Assembly (NCBI GenBank): GCA_029861845.1
Contig: JAOTYM010000012.1
Span: 1-55,880, forward strand
DNA from: Gammaproteobacteria bacterium
GTDB taxonomy: Bacteria; Pseudomonadota; Gammaproteobacteria; Acidiferrobacterales; SPGG2
DNA length: 55,880 bases
Reading direction: 5' to 3'
The notes beneath the pieces are model-generated. The model worked only from the letters and a program-made list of their open reading frames with translations. It was not told the origin of the DNA and ran no database searches. This document shows, piece after piece, positions 8,222 through 15,494 of this stretch. Positions within the stretch are counted from its first letter, which is position 1. Every line of letters starts with the position of its first letter. The translations under genes and the position numbers were made by a program.

Positions 8222-9409
8222 CTAGACCACCGGCCTATCTAACATTTCGAGATGTAACTGGTCATCAGTGTAGGGATGTTTCGCCGCAACTTTTTCATCG
8301 AGCTCAACCCCCAATCCCGGTTCGGTCGGCGGGATGATATAGCCTTCCTGCCAATCTATCGGTCGCTTTAAGATCTCGGCATGGAACCCGTCCCACTTTC
8401 CTATGCCTTCTTGAATCAGAAAGTTCGGGCTACAGCTATCGATCTGAATGTTTGCCGCGCCCTCGATGGGACCACAATATAGGTGTGGCGCGATTTGTGC
8501 GTAATGCGCTTCCGCCATGCCGGCGATTTTCTTGGCTTCAAGAATGCCGCCCGATCTCCCCAGCGCCAATTGCAAGATCGACGCCGCTTGCTTTTCAAGT
8601 AGCGCGCGAAATTCATATTTCGTTGCCAGTCTTTCACCGGTCGCAATGGGAATACTAGTTGAGCGTGCGACGCGCGCCATCTCCTCGACATTCTCGGGCG
8701 GTACCGGTTCTTCAAACCATAAGGGATCATACGGCTCTAGCCGCTTGGCCAACCGTATGGCACTCGAGGTTGTCATTTGTCCATGCGTACCAAAGAGCAG
8801 ATCACATTTGTTGCCGACCGCGTCTCGGATCTTGCTGACAAATGTCTCCGCCCTATCTAATGCGACCAACGACAACTGTCTGGGATCAAACGCCGTGTAG
8901 GGGCCGACGGGGTCAAATTTTACGGCAGTGAAGCCTTGCGCGACGTATTCCACCGCCCGCTCTGCCGCCAGATCGGCATCCGTGTATACATCGGTCTTGT
9001 CCGACGCCTTTGGGTATATATAGGTATAACACCGCAATCGCTCATGAACCTGGCCGCCCAACAGTTCGTAGACTGGTTTATTCAACTCCTTGCCAACGAT
9101 ATCCCAACAGGCCATTTCGATGGCACTGAGCACACCCATGATCGAAAGATCAGAGCGTTGGGTATAACAGCTCGAGTACACGATGCGCCACAGCCGCTCG
9201 ATCTTGAACGGATCAGAACCCAGGACATACCGTTCACACACGTCCTCGATCATGCGTACAACAGTCTTCGGGTGGAATGGCACCGCATAGGCCTCGCCAC
9301 ACCCCTCTACGCCGGTATCGGTGGTGAGCTTCAGAAACACCCAGTAACGCCCGCCATAATGGGGCGGCGGGTTCGCCACCGAATAGGTCTTAACGTCGAC
9401 GATCTTCAT
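8222..9409 (-). CDS. enolase-superfamily protein (mandelate racemase / muconate lactonizing type) with unusual first metal site
   Basis: 395 residues and probably the first gene of the minus-strand operon. The N-terminal cap carries YSVANPPPHYGGRYWVFLKL and VEGCGEAYAVPF, and ACWDIVGKELNKPVYELLGG leads into the barrel. Active-site strands are AVKFDPVGP, LLFGTHGQMT, WFEEPVPPE and ATGERLAT, with IAPHLYCGP late in the barrel. In most members the strand seen here as FGTHGQ carries the first Mg-binding Asp; here a Gly-Thr-His is found instead, which I believe marks a natural subgroup. Likely activity is dehydration of a sugar acid. The ATG at 9409 follows a G-rich Shine-Dalgarno. It is divergent from potF across 205 bases. 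Confidence 0.85.
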   Translation of the reverse strand: MKIVDVKTYSVANPPPHYGGRYWVFLKLTTDTGVEGCGEAYAVPFHPKTVVRMIEDVCERYVLGSDPFKIERLWRIVYSSCYTQRSDLSIMGVLSAIEMACWDIVGKELNKPVYELLGGQVHERLRCYTYIYPKASDKTDVYTDADLAAERAVEYVAQGFTAVKFDPVGPYTAFDPRQLSLVALDRAETFVSKIRDAVGNKCDLLFGTHGQMTTSSAIRLAKRLEPYDPLWFEEPVPPENVEEMARVARSTSIPIATGERLATKYEFRALLEKQAASILQLALGRSGGILEAKKIAGMAEAHYAQIAPHLYCGPIEGAANIQIDSCSPNFLIQEGIGKWDGFHAEILKRPIDWQEGYIIPPTEPGLGVELDEKVAAKHPYTDDQLHLEMLDRPVV

Positions 9410-9614
9410 GGCAATACCCCCCTAGCTACGGCGGCCAGCCGAAGCTATCGACACCGGATTGGCGGCGATTTTAGGCACAGTTTGCTTAAGCCGCCAGCCA
9501 TTTTTGCCTCGTACCAGATCGTCCTACAGGACGCTTCAAAAATGCGGGCCGGCGCGGTACGCTAAACCCATACCGCAGCTAGCGGTCAAGTGCAGAGGTC
9601 AGGAGGAGAAATCA
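9410..9614. promoter_or_regulatory. divergent promoter region between the sugar-acid operon and potF
   Basis: These 205 bases separate the start of the minus-strand catabolic operon (9409) from the plus-strand potF (9615), so they must hold promoters for both. A strong Shine-Dalgarno, AGGAGGAG at 9601-9608, sets the potF start. No convincing sigma-70 boxes or long dyad were seen, and no coding signal is present. Confidence 0.4.
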
Positions 9615-10712
9615 ATGATTAGCTTTGTCAGAAAAACCATGCTGGTCATCGCCGGCGCAATGCTCGCAAGCACCGGCTGGGCCGCCGAGGAGAAGGTCCT
9701 CAACATATACAACTGGTCTGACTATATCGCCGAAGATACGATCACCAACTTCGAAAAGAAGACAGGGATTAAGGTCAATTACGACGTATTTGATTCCAAC
9801 GAAGTGCTAGAGGCCAAGCTGTTGGCCGGTAGCAGCGGCTACGATGTGGTGGTGCCTTCGGCCTCGTTCATGGAGCGCCAGATCAAGGCCGGTGTTTTCC
9901 GCGCCCTTGACAAGGGTAAGCTCAGTAATTGGTCAAAGTTGGACAAAGGTATTCTTAGCAGTGTCGCATTGCATGATCCCGGCAATGCCCATGGTGCGCC
10001 CTACATGTGGGGCACCACCGGCTTCGCCTTTAACACCAAGATGATCAAAAAGCGTATGCCGAATGCACCCACCGACAGCTGGGACATGATCTTCAAACCG
10101 GAAGTCGTGTCGAAGTTCGCTGATTGTGGCGTGACCCTGCTCGATGCGCCGACCGAGGTCGCAAGCTCCGCCATGAACTATCTCGGACTCGACCCCAATA
10201 GTGAAAAGAAAGAAGACTTGAAGGCGGCGGAGAAGCTGCTCAAGAGCATTCGCCCATATATTCGTTACTTCCACTCGTCGCAAAACATCAACGACCTCGC
10301 CAACGGTGAGATCTGTATCGCCATGGGTTGGAGCGGCGATATGTTCATCGCCCGCGACCGTGCGGCGGAAGCTAAGAAGGGCGTCGAGATCGAATACGTC
10401 ATCCCGAAAGAGGGGGCGGTGATCTGGTTTGACATGATGGCGATTCCGGCCGATGCGCCGCATCCCGAGAATGCGCAGAAGTGGATCAACTATATTTTGG
10501 AGCCTAAAGTCGCGGCTGCCATTTCGGACTATGTTTGGTATGCGAATCCGAATTCCGCCGCTACCAAATTCGTGAGTGACGACGTCAAAAACGACCCGGC
10601 GATTTACCCACCGGCCAAGGTGCAGCAAAAGCTCTTTCCGGACAAGGCCAGGTCGGCCAAGTTCACACGCAAACTCACGCGCACGTGGACCCGCATTAAG
10701 TCCGGTAAGTGA
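9615..10712 (+). CDS. potF: putrescine/polyamine ABC transporter periplasmic binding protein (PotF-like)
   Basis: 365 residues. A signal peptide covers about residues 1-23 (MISFVRKTMLVIAGAMLA, cleaved near WAA-EE). The mature part closely resembles PotF: IYNWSDYIAEDTITNFEKK, VFDSNEVLEAKLLAGS, YDVVVPSASFMERQ, RYFHSSQNINDLANGEICIA, MGWSGD and WFDMMAIPAD, ending WTRIKSGK. The Trp/Ser/Asp of NWSD, the Trp and Asp of GWSGD, and the Phe-Asp pair correspond to PotF amine-binding residues, so putrescine is the likeliest ligand, although spermidine or another diamine is possible. An upstream in-frame start at 9459 exists, but AGGAGGAG before 9615 and the signal peptide decide for 9615. It is the first gene of potFGHI. 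Confidence 0.94.
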   Translation: MISFVRKTMLVIAGAMLASTGWAAEEKVLNIYNWSDYIAEDTITNFEKKTGIKVNYDVFDSNEVLEAKLLAGSSGYDVVVPSASFMERQIKAGVFRALDKGKLSNWSKLDKGILSSVALHDPGNAHGAPYMWGTTGFAFNTKMIKKRMPNAPTDSWDMIFKPEVVSKFADCGVTLLDAPTEVASSAMNYLGLDPNSEKKEDLKAAEKLLKSIRPYIRYFHSSQNINDLANGEICIAMGWSGDMFIARDRAAEAKKGVEIEYVIPKEGAVIWFDMMAIPADAPHPENAQKWINYILEPKVAAAISDYVWYANPNSAATKFVSDDVKNDPAIYPPAKVQQKLFPDKARSAKFTRKLTRTWTRIKSGK

Positions 10713-10747
10713 TAAACCGCACCGAGTCATAATAATAGACGCAACTT

Positions 10748-10775
10748 GCTCCAGTGGGCGCCCGCCCGCCGGAGC
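10748..10775 (+). promoter_or_regulatory. intercistronic hairpin between potF and potG
   Basis: In the 99-base gap between potF and potG, GCTCC (10748-10752) pairs with GGAGC (10771-10775), with further G/C complementarity inside (GGGCG and CGCCC). No T-run follows, so it is not a full intrinsic terminator. Hairpins placed after a binding-protein gene often stabilise its mRNA 3' end and keep its level above that of the membrane components; this role is inference. Confidence 0.4.
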
Positions 10776-10811
10776 CTATCGTCAGTTGCCGGCAGCAGCG
10801 AGCGCGTAAGC

Positions 10812-11954
10812 ATGGCACAATCGACACGAGCAACTCCGGCGCAGGAGCCCTGGAACGATCCCCACGCGCAGCCCTACATCCGCATAGAGAATGTCACCAA
10901 GAAATTCGGTGCCTTCGTTGCTGTCAACAATGTTTCACTCAATATCTATCAGAATGAATTCTTTTGCCTGCTTGGCGGGTCGGGGTGCGGCAAGAGCACA
11001 TTGCTTAGGATGTTAGCGGGCTTCGATTCGCCCACGAGTGGAAAGATCTACATTGACGGCACAGACATGGAAGGCACGGCACCGTATGACCGTCCCGTAA
11101 ACATGATGTTCCAGTCTTACGCACTGTTTCCACACATGACAGTAGAAAGCAATATCGCCTTTGGCCTCAAGCAAGATCGCATTTCGAAGACACAGACTAC
11201 TCAACGCGTGCAAGACATACTCGAGTTAGTTCAGTTAAGCCCGTTTGCACAGCGCAGGCCACACCAGCTTTCGGGCGGTCAACGCCAACGGGTCGCGCTC
11301 GCCCGTGCCCTTGTCAAACAGCCTAAGCTTTTGCTGCTCGACGAACCACTGGCGGCGTTAGATAAGAAACTGCGCGAAGAGACACAGTTTGAGTTGGTAA
11401 ACATTCAGGAACAGACCGGCGTCACGTTTATGGTGGTCACCCACGACCAAGAGGAAGCGATGACGCTGTCTTCACGTATCGGAGTCATGAATGCTGGCGA
11501 GATCGTACAAACCGGCACGCCGACAGAGATATACGAATATCCAGGGTCGCGGTTCGTGGCCGACTTTATTGGTTCGGTGAATATCTTCGAGGGGCGGATC
11601 ACCGAAGACGAAGCCGACCATGTTCGTATCGACTCTGAAGAGGCAGGGTGTAGCCTATACATCGATCATGGTGTTACCACGACTTCTGGCGCAAAAGTGT
11701 GGTTTGCAGTGCGGCCGGAGAAAATAGCGATCTCTAGGGACAAGTCCGATGCTGACGAAAACTGTACCAGCGGCACGGTGCAAGAGATCGCCTATATGGG
11801 TGACTTGTCCATTTATCACGTCGAGCTCGAAAGCGGTAAGCGCGTGCGCGTAACCATGCCGAATCTTGTGCGTGGGGTCAGCGATGCCATTACTTGGGAT
11901 GAACAGGTTTATCTAAGCTGGCGCCCCTCTAGCGGCGTGGTGCTTATGGCATGA
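10812..11954 (+). CDS. potG: polyamine ABC transporter ATP-binding protein (PotG-like)
   Basis: 380 residues, a cytoplasmic ATPase. The nucleotide-binding domain spans about residues 20-255, with Walker A GGSGCGKST, the Q-loop in MMFQSYALFPHMT, signature LSGGQRQRVALARAL, Walker B LLLLDEPLAALD and a switch histidine in VVTHDQEEAMTLSSR. The C-terminal ~110 residues form a TOBE domain (VWFAVRPEKIAIS). The length and the FQSYALFPHMTV segment fit the PotA/PotG branch. The ATG at 10812 (MAQSTRATP) is preferred over an upstream start at 10746 that adds residues with no counterpart; its Shine-Dalgarno is weak. Its stop overlaps the potH start by four bases (ATGA). Confidence 0.93.
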   Translation: MAQSTRATPAQEPWNDPHAQPYIRIENVTKKFGAFVAVNNVSLNIYQNEFFCLLGGSGCGKSTLLRMLAGFDSPTSGKIYIDGTDMEGTAPYDRPVNMMFQSYALFPHMTVESNIAFGLKQDRISKTQTTQRVQDILELVQLSPFAQRRPHQLSGGQRQRVALARALVKQPKLLLLDEPLAALDKKLREETQFELVNIQEQTGVTFMVVTHDQEEAMTLSSRIGVMNAGEIVQTGTPTEIYEYPGSRFVADFIGSVNIFEGRITEDEADHVRIDSEEAGCSLYIDHGVTTTSGAKVWFAVRPEKIAISRDKSDADENCTSGTVQEIAYMGDLSIYHVELESGKRVRVTMPNLVRGVSDAITWDEQVYLSWRPSSGVVLMA

Positions 11955-12949
11955 GTCGCGCCGGCTATGTACCGTTGGGTGAGCGTGTGGCTGCCGGTGC
12001 CGAGCCACTTAGCCGAATCCTATGGCGCTTTCCACCCTACCGCTGGTGCGTGACACTGCTGCAACGGATGGGATTCACTGGTCGTTCCGCCGTTATTGCC
12101 ATCCCTTATCTTTGGCTATTGCTATTCTTTCTCGTTCCGTTTGCTTTCGTACTAAAGATCTCGCTGGCCGAAGCGCTTATCGCACGGCCGCCGTATTCGT
12201 CGCTGTTCGAATGGACCGAGGAGGCCTACTTGGTCATCAAGATGAACGTGGCCAACTATCAGTTCCTGATTGAAGATGATCTCTATTGGACCGCCTATCT
12301 AAACTCCGCCAAGGTGGCGTTAATCTCCACCTTTTTTTGCTTAGTCATTGGTTATCCCATGGCTTATGGCATGGCGCGCGCTGATCCTTCCTGGCGTAAC
12401 GTGTTGTTGCTGTTAGTCATACTCCCGTTTTGGACCTCGTTTCTGCTCAGGGTGTACGCCTGGATCGGCATACTGAAGAACAACGGCATCATAAACAATA
12501 TCCTGATGGGCTTGGGCATCATCGATGAACCCATTGTCATGATGCAGACCAACTTTGCCGTGTATTTAGGCATTGTCTACTCATATTTGCCATTCATGAT
12601 CCTGCCGCTCTACGCCAACCTGGAACGGTTAGACCGAACGTTGCTAGAGGCGGCGGCCGATCTCGGTTGTCGACCGATAAAGGCGTTCGTCTACATCACC
12701 CTACCGTTATCGCTGCCCGGCATCATCGCCGGTTCGCTGCTGGTGTTCATCCCCGCCGTCGGTGAGTTTGTCATCCCAGCCCTACTCGGCGGGCCAGACA
12801 CCCTCATGATCGGGCGCGTATTGTGGGATGAATTCTTTGCCAATCGTGATTGGCCGGTAGCGTCCGCTGTTGCTATCGCCATTCTGCTTTTGTTAGTGGT
12901 GCCGATCGTGATCTTTCAACGATTCCAGGCACATGAGGCAGGGGCATGA
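11951..12949 (+). CDS. potH: polyamine ABC transporter permease (PotH-like)
   Basis: 332 residues, an inner-membrane permease with six main helices following an N-terminal cytoplasmic stretch. The EAA coupling loop is visible as LLEAAADLGCRPIKAFVYIT followed by LPLSLPGIIAG, the site that docks on PotG. The segment LPFWTSFLLRVYAWIGILKN is typical of PotB/PotH. The start ATG overlaps the potG stop by four bases, which suggests translational coupling. It forms the transmembrane pore with the next gene. Confidence 0.93.
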   Translation: MSRAGYVPLGERVAAGAEPLSRILWRFPPYRWCVTLLQRMGFTGRSAVIAIPYLWLLLFFLVPFAFVLKISLAEALIARPPYSSLFEWTEEAYLVIKMNVANYQFLIEDDLYWTAYLNSAKVALISTFFCLVIGYPMAYGMARADPSWRNVLLLLVILPFWTSFLLRVYAWIGILKNNGIINNILMGLGIIDEPIVMMQTNFAVYLGIVYSYLPFMILPLYANLERLDRTLLEAAADLGCRPIKAFVYITLPLSLPGIIAGSLLVFIPAVGEFVIPALLGGPDTLMIGRVLWDEFFANRDWPVASAVAIAILLLLVVPIVIFQRFQAHEAGA

Positions 12950-13788
12950 ACAACAACCGATCCTATTTTCTGATCAGTTGCATGGTGTTCGGATTTGCGT
13001 TTCTGTATGTGCCTATCCTTTCGTTGATCATTTTCTCGTTTAACAAATCGAAACTGGTGACCGTCTGGGCCGGCTTCTCGACCAAATGGTACGGGGCGCT
13101 GCTGCAGAATGAACAGATCCTGCAGGCAGCATGGATAAGTCTACGTATCGCCTTTGTCAATGCCTGCTTCGCGGTGGCGCTCGGCACCTTGGCTGGCTTT
13201 GTCTTAGCCAGGCTCGGACGTTTTCGTGGGCGTACGTTATTCACGGGTATGGTCACCGCGCCGCTGGTGATGCCCGAGGTTATTACCGGGTTGTCTTTGT
13301 TGCTCTTGTTCGTGGCTATGCAAGATCTGATCGGCTGGCCACAAGGGCGGGGCATTACCACAATCACTATCGCCCATATTACATTCTCCATGGCGTACGT
13401 AGCGGTGATCGTGCAATCGCGCCTATCCAGCGTAGACGAGTCGGTGGAAGAAGCCGCGTTGGATCTCGGCGCCCGACCAGCGAAGGTGTTCTTTGTGATC
13501 ACGCTTCCAATCATTGCACCAGCGTTGGTCTCGGGTTGGCTGCTGGCGTTCACCATGTCGCTGGACGACCTGGTGATAGCAAGTTTCGTCTCCGGTCCCG
13601 GATCAAGCACACTGCCCATGGTCGTGTTTTCGAAAGTACGTTTGGGCGTAAGCCCGGAAATCAATGCACTCGCCAGCATCATCGTGCTCTTAGTTTCGAT
13701 GGGCGTCATCGCAGCCGGATACCTCATGCACCGGCAGCAGAAGATCCGCCAGCGCGATATCCAATTTGCCATTGCGGCTAACAAATAA
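12946..13788 (+). CDS. potI: polyamine ABC transporter permease (PotI-like)
   Basis: 280 residues with about six membrane helices, the usual PotC/PotI size. FLYVPILSLIIFSFNKSKL and WAGFSTKWYGALLQN open the protein in PotI style. The EAA loop reads VEEAALDLGARPAKVFFVIT, followed by LPIIAPALVSGWLLAFTMSL and DDLVIASFVSGPGSSTLPMV. It overlaps potH by four bases, completing the four-component importer. It is followed 32 bases later by the class III aminotransferase, which supports import feeding directly into degradation. Confidence 0.93.
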   Translation: MNNNRSYFLISCMVFGFAFLYVPILSLIIFSFNKSKLVTVWAGFSTKWYGALLQNEQILQAAWISLRIAFVNACFAVALGTLAGFVLARLGRFRGRTLFTGMVTAPLVMPEVITGLSLLLLFVAMQDLIGWPQGRGITTITIAHITFSMAYVAVIVQSRLSSVDESVEEAALDLGARPAKVFFVITLPIIAPALVSGWLLAFTMSLDDLVIASFVSGPGSSTLPMVVFSKVRLGVSPEINALASIIVLLVSMGVIAAGYLMHRQQKIRQRDIQFAIAANK

Positions 13789-13820
13789 CGCGGCCAAAAT
13801 TCGGAGAAAGCGAGCGATTC

Positions 13821-15218
13821 ATGCCTATTTTTCGATCGAGCTATGCCAACGAGTTGTGGGAAAAGGATAAGCATCATTTTCTGCACCCCTGGCAACATTT
13901 TGATTCCTTCCAGAAAGAAGGGGCGTTAATAATCGACAGGGGCGAAGGCCCCTACGTTTTCGATATAGAGGGCAAACGCTATCTGGACGGTATCGGCGGT
14001 CTTTGGTGCGTAAACATTGGCTATGGGCGCGATGACATGGTCAACGCGATAGCCAACCAAGCCAAGCGCCTGCCCTTCTTCTCAGCCTTTGTCGATACCA
14101 CTAACCCGCCAGCGGCCGAGCTCGCATCTAAGTTGGCCTCGCTGACGCCAGGTTCACTGAATCATGTCAGTTTTAGCTCTAGCGGATCAGCCGCAAACGA
14201 CACCGCCGTCCGGCTCGCACACTATTACCAGAGTCGTCGAGGAAGACCTGAAAAAAGGCACATCATCTCGCGCAAGGATGCCTATCATGGCAGTACCTAT
14301 TTAGGTATGTCACTTGGCGGCAAGATGGGTGACCGCTCCCCTTACTTCCACTACATCGATGACTTCATCCATCACGTGTCATCACCGAATGGCTACCGTC
14401 GACCCGAGGGTATGACGGTCGATGGCTTCTGTGATGCGCTAGTAGAAGAATTCGAGCAGAAGATCCTCGAAGTGGGCGGCGACAAGGTGGCCGCATTTAT
14501 TGCTGAACCGATTCAGGGCGCGGGTGGTGTGATCGTGCCGCCAGCTGGTTACCACCAACGAATGTGGGAAATATGCAAGCGTTATGACATTCTTTACATC
14601 TCAGACGAGGTAGTGACCGCATTCGGGCGTTTGGGCCACATGTTCGCCACTAAAGCGGTATTCGACATTCAACCCGACATCATTGTCACGGCAAAAGGTA
14701 TTACCTCTGGTTACGTTCCCCTGGGAGCAACGCTTTTTTCCGATGAGATCTTCGAAGTAATTAGCGCGCCTGACCCGGATGCATTCTTTACCCACGGTTT
14801 CACTTACGCGGGCCATCCGGTGGCCTGTGTGGCAGCGCTAGAGAACATCGCCATCATCGAACGCGAGAAAATCTGCGAGCACGTACGGGAAGTCGGTCCA
14901 TACTTTGAGGAGCAACTGCAAACATTGTGCGATTTACCGCTAGTCGGTGATGTTCGTGGCCGGGCGTTTATGATGTGCATCGAATATGTAGCCGACAAAC
15001 GGACCAAAGCACTGCTACCTGATGAAGCTAACATTTCCAAACGAGTGTCCGACGCGTGTGAGGCGCGTGGTTTGATCGTACGGCCTGTCGCCCACCTTAA
15101 CGTTATGTCGCCGCCGCTGATCGTTACGCCTGCACAGGTCGATGATATGGTCGAGATCTTGCGCGAGAGCGTGGGTAACGCGGCCGGAGACCTGAAAAAA
15201 GCAGGTTTTCTCGACTGA
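13821..15218 (+). CDS. class III (omega) aminotransferase, probably polyamine or omega-amino-acid type
   Basis: 465 residues, PLP-dependent, cytosolic. The N-terminus HHFLHPWQHFDSFQKEGAL resembles omega-transaminases acting on putrescine or other terminal amines. The PLP phosphate region is FSSSGSAANDTAVRLAHYY, the cofactor Asp is in ISDEVVTAFGRLG, and the Schiff-base Lys is in VTAKGITSGYVPLGA. AFIAEPIQGAGGVIVPP is the conserved class III stretch. Following potI by 32 bases on the same strand, it probably removes an amino group from imported diamines, with pyruvate as the likely acceptor. A second paralogue lies at 27406-28779. Substrate choice is inferred from position. Confidence 0.9.
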   Translation: MPIFRSSYANELWEKDKHHFLHPWQHFDSFQKEGALIIDRGEGPYVFDIEGKRYLDGIGGLWCVNIGYGRDDMVNAIANQAKRLPFFSAFVDTTNPPAAELASKLASLTPGSLNHVSFSSSGSAANDTAVRLAHYYQSRRGRPEKRHIISRKDAYHGSTYLGMSLGGKMGDRSPYFHYIDDFIHHVSSPNGYRRPEGMTVDGFCDALVEEFEQKILEVGGDKVAAFIAEPIQGAGGVIVPPAGYHQRMWEICKRYDILYISDEVVTAFGRLGHMFATKAVFDIQPDIIVTAKGITSGYVPLGATLFSDEIFEVISAPDPDAFFTHGFTYAGHPVACVAALENIAIIEREKICEHVREVGPYFEEQLQTLCDLPLVGDVRGRAFMMCIEYVADKRTKALLPDEANISKRVSDACEARGLIVRPVAHLNVMSPPLIVTPAQVDDMVEILRESVGNAAGDLKKAGFLD

Positions 15219-15256
15219 CGCCTGAAAATTGCCTGCCGGATGGCGCAGAGCATCTC

Positions 15257-15295
15257 GTAAGACACCTTAATTCGGAATTGACGCTCCCGTCTTAC
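15257..15295 (+). repeat. inverted repeat in the gap after the aminotransferase gene
   Basis: GTAAGAC at 15257-15263 is matched by GTCTTAC at 15289-15295, with 25 bases between. It lies 39 bases after the aminotransferase stop, in a 276-base gap (15219-15494) that has no other feature. It may be a weak transcript 3' hairpin; no T-run follows. The separation implies that the next flavoprotein gene could have its own promoter. Confidence 0.35.
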
Positions 15296-15494
15296 AAAAC
15301 AGGGATCCCGCCGGCCGGATTGCGGACACATAGATTTTTGCTCACCGCCAATACGCACGCGTTTGGTTGGCATAGTAAGGATTAACATCGTGCCCACCAA
15401 CGCACGTCATCGACATACCGAGATTAGGGTATCCTGCACGCGACACTAACTAGTTCGGGTATAGTGGACCGGGACCAACTTCTGGATCGTAACA

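Noticed and set aside
9933..10730. Long minus-strand frame (265 codons) antisense to potF
   Set aside because: It lies entirely opposite a gene with clear PotF motifs, has no ribosome-binding site and no family features; it is a shadow of the coding strand.
12963..13898. Long minus-strand frame (311 codons) opposite potI
   Set aside because: Shadow of the permease frame; the composition mirrors codon bias and no domain was seen.
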